Shown: in pieces, positions 1 to 9,050 of the stretch
Layout: every line of letters starts with the position of its first letter
How positions within the stretch are numbered: position 1 is the stretch's first letter
DNA from: Cyclaneusma minus
Lineage: Eukaryota > Ascomycota > Leotiomycetes > Marthamycetales > Marthamycetaceae
Assembly (NCBI GenBank): GCA_037179335.1
Contig: JAKZHN010000037.1
Span: 124,001-188,000, forward strand
Length of the DNA: 64,000 nucleotides
Direction: 5' to 3'
Program-made: the position numbers and the translations under genes
The notes under the pieces: model-generated
What the model saw: only the letters and a program-made list of their open reading frames with translations
Database searches by the model: none
What the model was told of the DNA's origin: nothing

Positions 1-479
1 TTGGCCAAAAAAGAGACCTGTTTATGTCTAATTCATTTCCGTGAATGACTATCCAAAGGAAGATAGGGTCCTCTTCTTCCCTCTAGTGAGGGCGAATGAA
101 AGTCATGATCCACTGACTTCTGTCGCTGCATGGCTTTAGCATTGTCGCTGTACGGGTCTGCTGTTGACAATTGAGGAACTTGAAAAAACTGGCTGTACCG
201 GTGCAGCGAGGTCTACACGTAATCGAGTGGATGTCGTCAAAATGTTGAAGCTGTCCTGGCCGTCAAAACTTATGATTTAAATGCCTTCCAAGCTCAAGTT
301 CTCCCAGAATCTGCCAGACATCGAAATTTTCCTCGCGATGAGGAGAAAAGTTCGAGGAACCGGACTGCTACTTACACCTGGTAGCTCTCGTGTCTCGGCA
401 CGTCCAAACTAACCGTGCGTGGTCATTGACGGAGTAATTGGCCCTGGGTTCTAGGATCGCAAGGACAATTTTGTACTCT
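1..479. other. Left flank, no gene seen
   Basis: No reading frame, RNA gene or repeat could be supported. The first recognisable part of the neighbouring array is the CACGTG palindrome at 498-503, so this stretch may be a heavily decayed unit or unique flanking DNA. Confidence 0.4.
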
Positions 480-588
480 TGAGAAGCGAAATCACGTCAC
501 GTGATTCCCAATAAGCGAAGTCAGGTTACTCTGATTCAGTGTCTCAACTTACAATGGGGCACAATTCGCTTTGACCTTTTGATGAGAG

Positions 589-1057
589 CTATAAAGTGGC
601 GCTCATCTGGGCTTGATGTGGGAAAGCCCACAATACCGTTCACAACCTCGAACGAATATTGCAACGATTGAATCCAGTGCCCTCCTTTGAGACAAAAAAA
701 CAGACCATAATGAGTCTAAGACCGTCAGATCTTGCAGAAGTTCAGATACAATGCATTCAGCTTCGCGATGGCTTACCTAGCTACCGCCGGTCAGTTCCGG
801 CACCTACGTTACATGTTTCTGCTGTCGTAGCTACCACAATCCTCACACGCAACTGCTAGGTAATCCGTCATCTAGACACTCCAAACTACATGTAGAAAAC
901 ATATGCTCGTTTCCAGATTCTTGGCCACCTTCCAATCGACAGCATCGATCCACTGTTCGACATCGATTATGCCGATGACTACTAGCACAAATGAAGACAT
1001 GGTAGAGTAATGGCCAAGCTGGTTCCAAAACAATCGAGGTGGGCCGCTCTCTTATAG
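589..1057. repeat. Array unit U1
   Basis: The unit runs from the rightward TATA (CTATAAAG at 589) to the leftward TATA (CTTATAG at 1051). The core carries TAGCTAC (778-784) complementary to GTAGCTA (827-833), and inside it GCCGG (786-790) complementary to CCGGC (797-801), a possible nested hairpin. A CACGTG lies upstream at 498-503. Confidence 0.65.
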
Positions 1058-1197
1058 GCGGGGGGTCTAGACGTCAGGCATTAGGCGAGGTGTGCAGGTC
1101 CCGTGACTTTCGCCCAGTGGAAAGTAGGCTCCTTGATTCGGTCGGTCTCCTAATTCACTAAGAGCCCAAAACTTTGCTCGAGGTCCCTTGAAGAGAG

Positions 1198-1847
1198 CTA
1201 TAAAATGGCACTTAGGGCGGATACAAGACCTTTCATCAGAACTACAATACTCGCAACGACCCAGTCGTGTACCTCGTCAATCATCACAAGAGAAGGCTGA
1301 AGCAGATTTGGAGAGAACTCGCGAATGTTGAATCTCACGGATGCCGGAGCACCATGTGTTTACTGGCTTGCTCAACTGCTACTGAACGATTACGGTACTG
1401 TCATTACACATGGCTGCTGGCGTGGCTATAAAGTTCTCACGTCAAGCGACAGGTAGTCATATACGAAGACAGTATAGGAAACAGTATAGAAACAAAGTAC
1501 TACAGCAGCCCAGTCTCCCTAGAATCCTTCGAGCATCGTGATCTGTTGGGTCAACTGGTATGACTGAACGTTGCAACGTAGGGGGTAGAGTAAAGAGTGT
1601 ATTGGTAGATTGGTGAGAGCAAGGAGCTACAGCTGTAGAAGTCAAGCTATAGCTGGCTGGCTAGCGCCGCAGCCTGAGACAGGGCGGGCGTGGTCAGCCT
1701 GGGGGTAAGGGGGCTGACCATGCGCACGGACCACCAACATCACCATGGGTGCGACATGATCTTCACTCATTGAAATCAAGTCTTTCTCGTTTCTGTTGCG
1801 TTCGTAAACTTGGCTACCAGGCAGCCGAATCTAGCAACCTTTCTATA
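1198..1847. repeat. Array unit U2 (diverged, longer)
   Basis: It starts at CTATAAAA (1198) and ends near CTATAG (about 1842). It retains the GTTCTCAC-GTCAAG and GGTAGTCAT elements around 1430-1460. It is about 180 bp longer than the others, with a GC-rich stretch near 1670-1740 that has no counterpart elsewhere. Confidence 0.5.
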
Positions 1848-1990
1848 GCATGAAACCTGGAGAAAAGGCGGCGTCTCAGGTCACATGATCTCCAGTCAGC
1901 GTAGCTAGCCTCCTACAATCCAGAACCTTGGCATACAGTGGGTACAACACTAAGCTGTCCCATGGCGCATACTTATACTTAGGCCTCAAG

Positions 1991-2485
1991 CTATAAAAGC
2001 AGCTGACCGGTCGTGAGGTCAACCATAACAAAACAATCCAGCCATCAATCGCACGATCTGCCACAAGGTCATAAAAGAAACAGCATAGGATGGTTTTAAA
2101 AATTTCTTCTATGAACCCTGGTACTCGTCATTTGTATGAAAGTTGGGGTGGCTTGCCTGGCTAGCGCTAGGCAACCCGATCACCGTAATCACATGTTTCT
2201 GCTGTCATAGCGCTTAAAAACTCCTACACCCAAATGGTAGTCTGCAAACTCCATCTCGAAGAAGGGCTATACCAGCAGTATGTTCTTCGGTTTTTCACTT
2301 AGCGTAGAATCTCCTGCTGGTTTTAGGACCTCTCTGTTTCCCGGTATTGTTAATTGATTAGTAGTTTAGCACTGGTCTTTAATGGAGTGATGGATAAAGC
2401 TATAATTCCCCGATCTATCACATTCATTCCAACTTGCAAAGGATGCAAAATGGGGCTAGCGCCAATATCGAGCTCCAGCCTCCAG
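1991..2485. repeat. Array unit U3
   Basis: Rightward TATA at 1991. The core has AGCGCTA (2163-2169) perfectly complementary to TAGCGCT (2218-2224). This replaces the TAGCTAC/GTAGCTA pair of U1 at the same place, so the pairing is kept although the bases differ. The facing leftward TATA is not clear, and the unit is shorter than the rest. Confidence 0.55.
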
Positions 2486-3270
2486 CTATAAAAAGCCCCT
2501 GACTCAAGCACAAAAATATAGGGCTGGCAATAGATCGGGTCGGATCGGATTAAAAGTCCCACCCAACCCATGGATTTGGATTGGGAATTTGACCCAACTC
2601 AATTCAATTTAATCCATAACCCATGAATTGACCCATAAATCGAATGTTTTTTAATGAAAACTGATTTTAGCGATTTTTCTTTAATTTAAGCTATATCTAA
2701 ATTACGTAATCCGCACCATTTAACCCATTTGACCCATGAATTGGATTACAGATTTAACCCAACCCCCCTAAATTGGGTCAAACCCCCTACCCAACCCGAC
2801 CCAATTTGCTTTTATCCATTTAACCCATAGGTCGACCCGACCTATTGCCAGCCCTGCAAAAATAAGGCTAAACGGGTAGCAACACAAAAACAAGCGAACC
2901 GTAATGCAATTAATTGCTTTGGAAATAACTTGGAAAACGTGAGAATTTCAAACGTTGCCGCTTTGGACTATAAAGTATAATTAAATGCAATAGCTGGCTT
3001 GGTGTCTCACTGCTAGGCAATTCTCGCGCCGTTATCATATGCTTCTACTGTTGTAGCCATCCAACATTTCTCACCTCCAATCACCCACCGGTAGGTATTC
3101 ATTTGCCTACTCTAGTCCACTGTCCACGAAATATACTTTGTATTTCAGCATGTTTTGTCTCGGCTATGGGCTTAGCATCGAAATCCTTCGTGGTTTCAAC
3201 CCATGGTTCACCGGTTCCACTCGTTTCGACTCTAGTTCGCAACTAGTGGAGTATACCAACCTCTTTATAG
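2486..3270. repeat. Array unit U4, carrying a hAT-like MITE
   Basis: Rightward TATA at 2486 and leftward TATA (CTTTATAG) at about 3263-3270. A 338-bp transposon with an 8-bp target duplication sits about 25 bp downstream of the rightward TATA. With it removed the unit has the normal spacing. A CATGTG relic of the CACGTG palindrome is at about 3302. Confidence 0.6.
2519..2856. mobile_element. hAT-like MITE (338 bp) with perfect 8-bp target duplication
   Basis: The element starts TAGGGCTGGCAATAGATCGG and ends with the inverse CCTATTGCCAGCCCTG. Both sides carry the same 8 bases CAAAAATA (2511-2518 and 2857-2864). The interior is AT-rich with repeated ACCCA/GACCC motifs and no coding capacity. 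An 8-bp duplication plus CAGGG/TAGGG termini is typical of non-autonomous hAT elements. It sits in U4 just downstream of its TATA box. Confidence 0.85.
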
Positions 3271-3397
3271 GGAGAAGTGTGAACGACAGCAAGGTCGTAG
3301 GTCATGTGATTCGAACTACGTGCATGGTAGCTAGGCTTTTTCGCTCCATATTCCTGACCTTCAAAAGGCATATAACTAAACAAGCTAGCGCATGTCT

Positions 3398-3953
3398 TGG
3401 GCTCTGTTCAATGCCGTTGGCCAATACTACCGTTGATCAACGGTAGCTGCAATTGGTCAATTTGAAATTATTAGTCAACGGCATGGGCTATTAATTAATA
3501 GGAATGGACCATACAAATTTTAAACATTAAATCACATTAAATCGCCCGGATTATGGTAATTTTATTTCTTGCTAAAACCCCGCCCCCTAGCTTGGGCTCA
3601 GAATTCCCCGAACCCCCCCCATTTTTCTTTATCTTCCGGCTTTATAATAGCCTAAATGCATTTTATAAATTATATAATTGTAATAAAAATAGATATAATT
3701 AAAACTGCAAATAATATTAAAAAGATTTAAAAAAAAATACTGTAATTGGTGGTTCTTATAATTAAATTACCCAGATTTGGAATTGGAAAAGCACTATACC
3801 ACTAATGCCTTAATTGGAATACAATTTGGCCACCAATTACCTATTTTGTAAAATTGACGGATAGCACGTACAATTCGTCAACGTTATTCCGTTGACCAAT
3901 GGGATATGCCGTTGATTAATTTTCTCTATTGATAAACGGCACGGAACAGCTCA
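3398..3953. mobile_element. Putative AT-rich TIR element inserted in the array
   Basis: The left end GGGCTCTGTTCAATGCCGTT and the reverse complement of the right end, GAGCTGTTCCGTGCCGTT, are imperfect inverted repeats. The interior is AT-rich and unlike the array. It interrupts a divergent promoter whose flanks line up with other units. I found no convincing target duplication, so the superfamily is open; mutation by RIP may have eroded it. Confidence 0.5.
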
Positions 3954-3962
3954 CATTTCGAG

Positions 3963-4425
3963 CTATAAAAAGCCCTTTAGATGTGGAACGAGCACAAACT
4001 AGTAGCCACATGAAGAAGCTTCACGATTATGCAACTTGTCGCAAGAGACTAGAGAGATAACTCGAGGAGAACTCGGGAATGTCAAGCGTTATCGATCGGA
4101 CTCTGAAATGATAATGAGATGCAATGGCTTGCTCATCCACCTACCGCTGCGCAACTCCAACCCTCTCACTACATCCGCCTGCTGCCATAGGGCCGAGGAA
4201 GTTCTCACATCAAGTTAGCAACTGGTAGGTAGTCATTTCCATACTCGAATTCAAAGAAGAAAACTTTTGCATCAACAGCTTCGTGTGACAATGTATCTCG
4301 GCTATTGGCTCAGTCTCGACTCTACGTGGTATAGAGTCTCGAGACATTCTGATCCACCGTCAGCAGCATTTGCTGGAATCCTGATCTCTAGTTTCGAAGC
4401 TGTGAATTTTACAGCCTTTTTATAG
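3963..4425. repeat. Array unit U5
   Basis: Rightward TATA at 3963 and leftward TATA (TTTTATAG) at 4418, 455 bp apart. The promoter DNA just left of it is interrupted by an AT-rich insertion (about 3398-3953). The conserved elements TTCTCACATCAAG and GGTAGTCATTTCC are present near 4200-4235. Confidence 0.65.
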
Positions 4426-4573
4426 AGGAAAGTTTGGAAACGAGGCAGGTCTCTGGATCACGTGATTTCCACTCAGCGTAAGCCGTAGCTAGGGGGCTTC
4501 GATCCAGAGTCCTAACCTACGTCGGCGCAAGCTTTGCCAACTTGGCTCGCGCCTCGAACCTCGAGCTATAAAA
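4418..4573. promoter_or_regulatory. Divergent promoter U5/U6
   Basis: Leftward TATA TTTTATAG at 4418-4425 and rightward TATA CTATAAAA at 4566-4573 flank TCACGTGA at 4458-4465. This is the clean form of the array promoter: a symmetric E-box-like palindrome about 40 bp from the leftward TATA. Confidence 0.6.
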
Positions 4574-4999
4574 AGCGCTTGAACTGTGTGAAAATGACTA
4601 CAAACTAAAACCTCGGACTATGGTACCTCAAGTGAGAGGAGAAATAATGCGAGGAGCACTTGAGGGTATCAGATCTTGCCGGTCTGGTCTATGATATCAA
4701 TGAGTTGCGGTGGCTTACTTGGCTACCGCTACCGCTGCGCAATTGCAATCCCCTCACTAGACGACCCTGCTGTCGTACCCGTTAAAAAGTCTCACATCAA
4801 GGCAACGAGGTAGTCATTTCATACTCTGGTCCAAAAGATGAACATGTACTTCACTTCAGTACCTTTGTGTCTCAGCTATCGGCTTAGCATCAGATATTTT
4901 CGTGGTCTCGACACATTCTAATCTACCGTCAAAATCTTGGCTGTCTCAAGCTCCTTCGACTCTGGTTCCAAACAATGAGCAGTGGCAGCCCTTTTATAG
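4566..4999. repeat. Array unit U6
   Basis: The TATA boxes at 4566 (rightward) and 4992 (leftward) are 426 bp apart. The core block CTGCTGTCGTA and the downstream TCTCACATCAAG are well preserved. No frame shared with the other units is seen. Confidence 0.65.
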
Positions 5000-5150
5000 G
5001 ACAAGATCTTGGAACAAAGCACGTCTATGGATCACGTGATTTCCACGCAACGTACCTAGGCTTCTCCGATTGATAGTTCTGACTCACAATGGGCACGTGA
5101 TCAAGCTAGTGCAAGCCTTTGAATCAAGCCTCGAGCCTCGAGCTATAAAA
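4992..5150. promoter_or_regulatory. Divergent promoter U6/U7
   Basis: TTTTATAG at 4992-4999 and CTATAAAA at 5143-5150 are separated by about 143 bp containing ATCACGTGAT (5031-5040) and a second CACGTG near 5094. CACGTG is the generic bHLH recognition core; the actual binding factor is unknown. Confidence 0.6.
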
Positions 5151-5588
5151 AGCGTTTGACCTGTGCGTGAAAGTGATCAGATTTGTGCACACACTCGGGC
5201 ATCTTCAAGGGAACCATGCCACCTGCCTGCTACGAGAAACACAGCTCAGAGAGAATTTAAGAATACCTTCCTGCAGTCTTACAGGACTTGAAGGACGATG
5301 TGTGTTTTCAAGCTTGCTCAACTACCGCCAAACTCCTCTAGCACCGCCGGTGAGTGTTTCTGCTGTCGTTAGCCGTAAAGGTTTTCTCACATCGACCCAT
5401 CAAGTGGTAGTAATTTGAGATGCAAGCTTCAGTCTTGAGACACTTCAGTATTTCTGATGCTCAGCACTAGCATTGAGCCTTCACTCCATTTTGACGTAGT
5501 TTGCTCGTGCGGCGCTCACATAATGAGAGTAATAGGCCAGCTAAAAGTCTGGCTTCCCAAGAGCGGGCCATGGCGACGTATTTATACT
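5143..5588. repeat. Array unit U7
   Basis: Rightward TATA at 5143. The leftward TATA is the perfect box TATTTATACT (reverse AGTATAAATA) at 5579-5588. The core TTTCTGCTGTCG is near 5358. A short frame from 5167 (83 codons) is not conserved in the other units. Confidence 0.65.
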
Positions 5589-5722
5589 AATCAACAATGG
5601 AGACGAGGCCTGTCACGTGCCTCGCCCAGCGGAGCAATCGACTCTTTGTTCAGTGACTCCGGATTCCGAAGGACACGACTCAAGCATGCGTATGTCTTCG
5701 CCTCGGACCTCGAGCTATAAAA
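5579..5722. promoter_or_regulatory. Divergent promoter U7/U8
   Basis: Leftward TATA at 5579-5588, CACGTG at 5614-5619 and rightward CTATAAAA at 5715-5722. The sequence CCTCGAGCTATAAAAAGCG around the right box is shared with U6, U7 and U9. Confidence 0.6.
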
Positions 5723-6178
5723 AGCGCCTGACCCAAGCCTGAGATAGATCACAGCCCTTTCGGAGTATGAACATGGACGATGATTCAGGAAACAAGCCCC
5801 GCCGTCGCACAGTCTCTTGCGAAAAGAAGAACTCGAGAAAACGCCGAACTACGTCGAAGCATCATGTCTTTGTAATAGCTTCAGGCTTGCTTAGCTACCT
5901 TACCGCTGGATGATCCCAGCACCGTCATTACAAGTCCCTGCTGTCGTATGCTTCAGGAACCCTCATGCGTGGCTGGGACCTAGTACCTTATCAGCACACC
6001 TCAATTTAGAGAACGGAATCTGTCTTTCAGCGTCTTAGTTTCTCGGCTCTCTTATTAGCATCGAGTTTTCACTCCATCTCAACGCAGTCAATCCAAGTGG
6101 CGCTCACACCATGACCAACCGAAGGACAATTTCGAAGTCTGGTCTCCAAAGAGCGGACCGTGGCGACCTATTTATACA
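5715..6178. repeat. Array unit U8
   Basis: TATA boxes at 5715 (rightward) and about 6170 (leftward). In the core, GCTGG (5905-5909) pairs with CCAGC (5916-5920) around a 6-base loop, and AGCTAC (5893-5898) faces GTATGCT (5946-5952). This matches the U1 arrangement with a changed base pair. Confidence 0.65.
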
Positions 6179-6337
6179 TACGACGATCGCAAAAGAAGAG
6201 GCCAGCCACGTGACACCAACCCGCTAGTCCTCACTCCAAGGGCGCATTCCCCCCTGATTCAGTACCTCAGTCCCGGTCTCCAAAGCGCGCAAAGCTGAGC
6301 AAGCGCATACCGTACCCTCGAACCTCGAGCTATAAAA
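6171..6337. promoter_or_regulatory. Divergent promoter U8/U9
   Basis: TATTTATACA near 6169-6178 (leftward), CACGTG at 6207-6212 and CTATAAAA at 6330-6337 (rightward). Confidence 0.55.
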
Positions 6338-6900
6338 AGCGTCTGACCTGGGCTTGAAAACAATCAGAAACGAACAATGGGCCGCTTTCTCCGATGTGGC
6401 GGTTTGCTATGAAAGACAAATCAGAGTATTGAGGTTCGTGGGGATACCATCCAAGGTTGCCCTTCTTGAGTAGGTAGTATGATGTTTTGCGAACTTGCAG
6501 TAACTTCCTTACCCAGCTACCCACCGCCGCACAGCCACCAATCTGCCACTGGAGAGTTCCAGCACCGCCATGACATGTTTCTACTGTCGTCACTATCAGG
6601 CTTTTCTCACAATGAGTCGTCAAGTGGCACTCATTTGAATTGCAAGCTTCAGTCAGCGATCCTAAATCCTTCGCAATCTCCTAGCATTGTGCCTACAATG
6701 CATCTTGCCGAAGTCTGCGCAAGTGACGCTCACACCACCACGCCATCAAGATCCGGGAGTCACTGGTAGTTGGGAAGTCTGGCTTCCAAGCAGTGCACCA
6801 TGGAGATCTTTTATATAGCAAAAGCTGTGAGAGAAGGCCGCTGGCTAGTCACGTGATTCAACATCACGGAGCCAGGATTTCCTTTGTTTAGTGATTACGT
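6330..6900. repeat. Array unit U9 and right end of the array
   Basis: Rightward TATA at 6330, leftward TATA (TTTTATATAG) at 6809-6818 and CACGTG at 6850-6855. The core has CTGGA (6549-6553) pairing with TCCAG (6558-6562). No further rightward TATA is present, so the array ends here with a half promoter. Confidence 0.6.
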
Positions 6901-7265
6901 GATGCAAGCAACACGTGAACTTGGAGTGGCACTTGTTGAAAATCGATTATTCCGAAACATTTCGAGCGCCTAAACTTGGACACCCTGGAGCATGGGTGAA
7001 AGGTCTCTCCTCGGTCACGAACATATCACCAGACCATGGCCAAGTGACTAGAATACCTCTTAAGTAATTTTGAAACTAGTGTTGTAGTAACTTCGACAAA
7101 TCGTACTTCCTACGAACGATTCGTCGCTGTGCAGCAACACCTCTGCTTTCCCCAGACCAACTCCGTAACTCAAACTCCAGCATGCACAACAACACCATCT
7201 TCATACCCGAACATGCCAAACATCCATGTATTCACTTAATTCCTGTATACGCTATCTGCAATCCC
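6901..7265. other. Spacer between the array and the retroelement relic
   Basis: Further CACGTG-like motifs appear near 6912, then unique sequence. No gene or repeat is supported. Confidence 0.4.
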
Positions 7266-8663
7266 TCAAGTGAGGCCCACCCAGACCAAAACATCTCTAT
7301 CCAGTGAAGCTTCCCAGGCCCGGAAGAAACAGCTCGGTAATTCCCACCGCCGCGGCTCCGTAGCTTCGGAGGCGATGATGGCTCGGGCGACCAAAGTAGG
7401 TCCAGGGTCTAGCAGATTTTCATGGAGAGACAGCCAGCCAGTCGTAAATATTACGCATCGGGGTGTCTGGGACAGTCTTTCTCTAGGATTTTCCCAGGAT
7501 TGCAGCCCTATTATGCGGTTGAGCGGGCTCATGGGTTTATTCAAGAGTGACTTCAAACTGCTCTCCCCAGTAGGATCAAACATTGATTCTTTACGCCAAG
7601 AAAAGTACTTCTCGTTGACAGTTGAGTCTTGACGAGTGATGGCAAGGGCAATGTTCCAAACCATGTCAGTCAACTCGCCCATCCATAAAGCGCCAGCATG
7701 CATAAAGGTTTCTGCATGATAACTTGGCAGTACAAGTTGTCGGATCTTTTTGCTCTCGGCATCGTCGCGGAAAACCTTGGCAGACATCCCTCCTCCACCC
7801 AGCTGGGTCTCTACCGCGGCACAGAAACCCCAAAAGGCGATGCCCGAGCCCGCAAACACCCACAAGGCCTCGGAGGCCACGCGGCATCCGTTTGGGTGGT
7901 GGAGTAGCCGATGAATCAGGGACGATATCCGAGGAGTCGCTCGAAGCGCCAGTCTCGGTGTTGTTTTGTCGTGCGTATTTGTTTTCCAATGCGCGCTTTT
8001 TCTTCTCGTGGCGGGCGCTTGGAGACTTCGAAGGCGTAGAGGCACGGTGGGCGGCGACTTTGGGCGTGACAACAGCGCGGTGTCGCTCGTCCTTCGGGGC
8101 GGCGGCCTTGTCGTCCTTCTGGGCGGCGGCCTGAGCAGCCTTCCGTTGCTTCTTTGTCGTCCTTCCCTTCTCCTTCCAGGTAGCACAGATCTGACGTGTC
8201 CGGTATGGAGCTTGACATCGCGGGAGTAAATGAGAATATCGTCGAGATAGACGATCACAAAGTTGTCGACCATGTCGGCCAGTGCTCGATTAATATAGGC
8301 TTGAAAGGACGCCGGCGCGTTGATGAGACCGAAAGGGAGCACTAGGTACTCGAAAAATCCAAATCTGGTGCGGAATGCCGTCATCCACTCATGACCAGCG
8401 GCGATCCGTAACAGGTTATACCTTCGGCCTTCGAGGGCCACGGCGGAGAAAAAGATGTCGACTAAGTAATGAAATCTGTCGGGGCGGGAGTCTTTGTACC
8501 ACCTAGTGGCCATAGTGAGGCCACCCGAGCAAAAGGTCGGCGGCAACAGGGACGGGAGGCTTGTGGAGGGTGGCGAGCCACGGAGACAGACGTCGTCAAG
8601 TCCTTCCGATCTCGAGTTTTGAAGTCCTGGATGCTGACCGGCCCGAGGTGCAAGAGAGCACAA
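7266..8663 (-). pseudogene. Ty3/gypsy reverse-transcriptase relic fused to unrelated coding-like sequence
   Basis: A 465-codon frame contains a recognisable Ty3/gypsy reverse-transcriptase palm at about residues 76-152 (8438-8208). It has an RYNLLRI segment, EWMTAFRTRFG, LPFGLINAPASFQ and the catalytic VYLDDILIYS (YLDD at about 8238-8249). The upstream fingers region and all of RNase H, integrase and gag are missing. At the point where RNase H should begin, homology stops and Arg/Pro-rich sequence starts. In another frame around 7860-8180 this gives a Lys/Ala-rich stretch (KKQRKAAQAAAQ, HEKKKRALENKYARQ). From about 7900 down to 7266 the main frame resumes with protein-like composition that I do not recognise. 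It is best read as a dead retrotransposon fragment next to, or inserted in, another decayed gene. No LTRs were identified. Confidence 0.7.
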
Positions 8664-9050
8664 AACGGCTCTCTAGGTCGATTGTCGCCGAAGGTCAAGG
8701 GCGGGAAACCGGAACCGACGGTAAGGGTGAAGATGTGGGGAGGGCGAGACAGCAATACGAAGCTGTTCGGGGCATGGTATCCGACCTGGTATTGCTACCG
8801 CGAGCCGCGAGCCCAAGACCACGCACGGTCAAGGTGCGAGTTCGGCTTTGGGGCACCCCCGGTGGGGTACCCAGTGGGCGCTACTCCGCACCAGACATCC
8901 ACGACAAGAGGAAGCTTGTATCCGACCCGGTATCGCTGCTTGCATCCTCATCCATGCTCATCCATCTCCCTTATCCATCATCCAGCACATCACTCCGTAC
9001 CCTGCCAAGCACCATCCCACACAAACCCTGCCCCTGTATCCCATCCCCCA
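8664..9050. other. Spacer with a short direct repeat
   Basis: The 19-base sequence TATCCGACCTGGTATTGCT (8778-8796) recurs with two changes at 8919-8937. It may be a remnant of the neighbouring retroelement. The rest is pyrimidine-rich 3' flank of the Nudix gene. Confidence 0.35.

Larger units (their letters stand above)
480..6900. repeat. Tandem array of nine TATA-bounded, apparently non-coding units
   Basis: Nine diverged direct repeats follow one another with a clean period of about 575-615 bp; the intervals around U2 and U3 (about 793 and 495 bp) and the two with insertions differ. Each starts at a rightward TATA box (589, 1198, 1991, 2486, 3963, 4566, 5143, 5715, 6330), most often inside CTCGAGCTATAAAAAGCG. 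About 430-480 bp later lies a leftward TATA box (about 1051, 1840, 3264, 4418, 4992, 5579, 6171, 6811). The DNA between a leftward and the next rightward TATA is about 136-160 bp and holds a palindrome related to ATCACGTGAT about 35-41 bp from the leftward TATA. Mid-unit there is a conserved block ending near TTTCTGCTGTCGTAGC, followed by TCTCACATCAAG and GGTAGTCATTT. No frame is conserved between units, so the units look non-coding. The paired TATA boxes predict convergent, overlapping transcripts. Function is unknown. Confidence 0.8.

Noticed and set aside
1427..1433. CTATAAAG as an extra array TATA box
   Set aside because: It lies within the conserved GTTCTCAC/TCAAG core element of U2, not at the promoter position.
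480..6900. Short frames in the array units as a small-protein family
   Set aside because: None is at the same place or in the same frame in two units, while promoter spacing is conserved.
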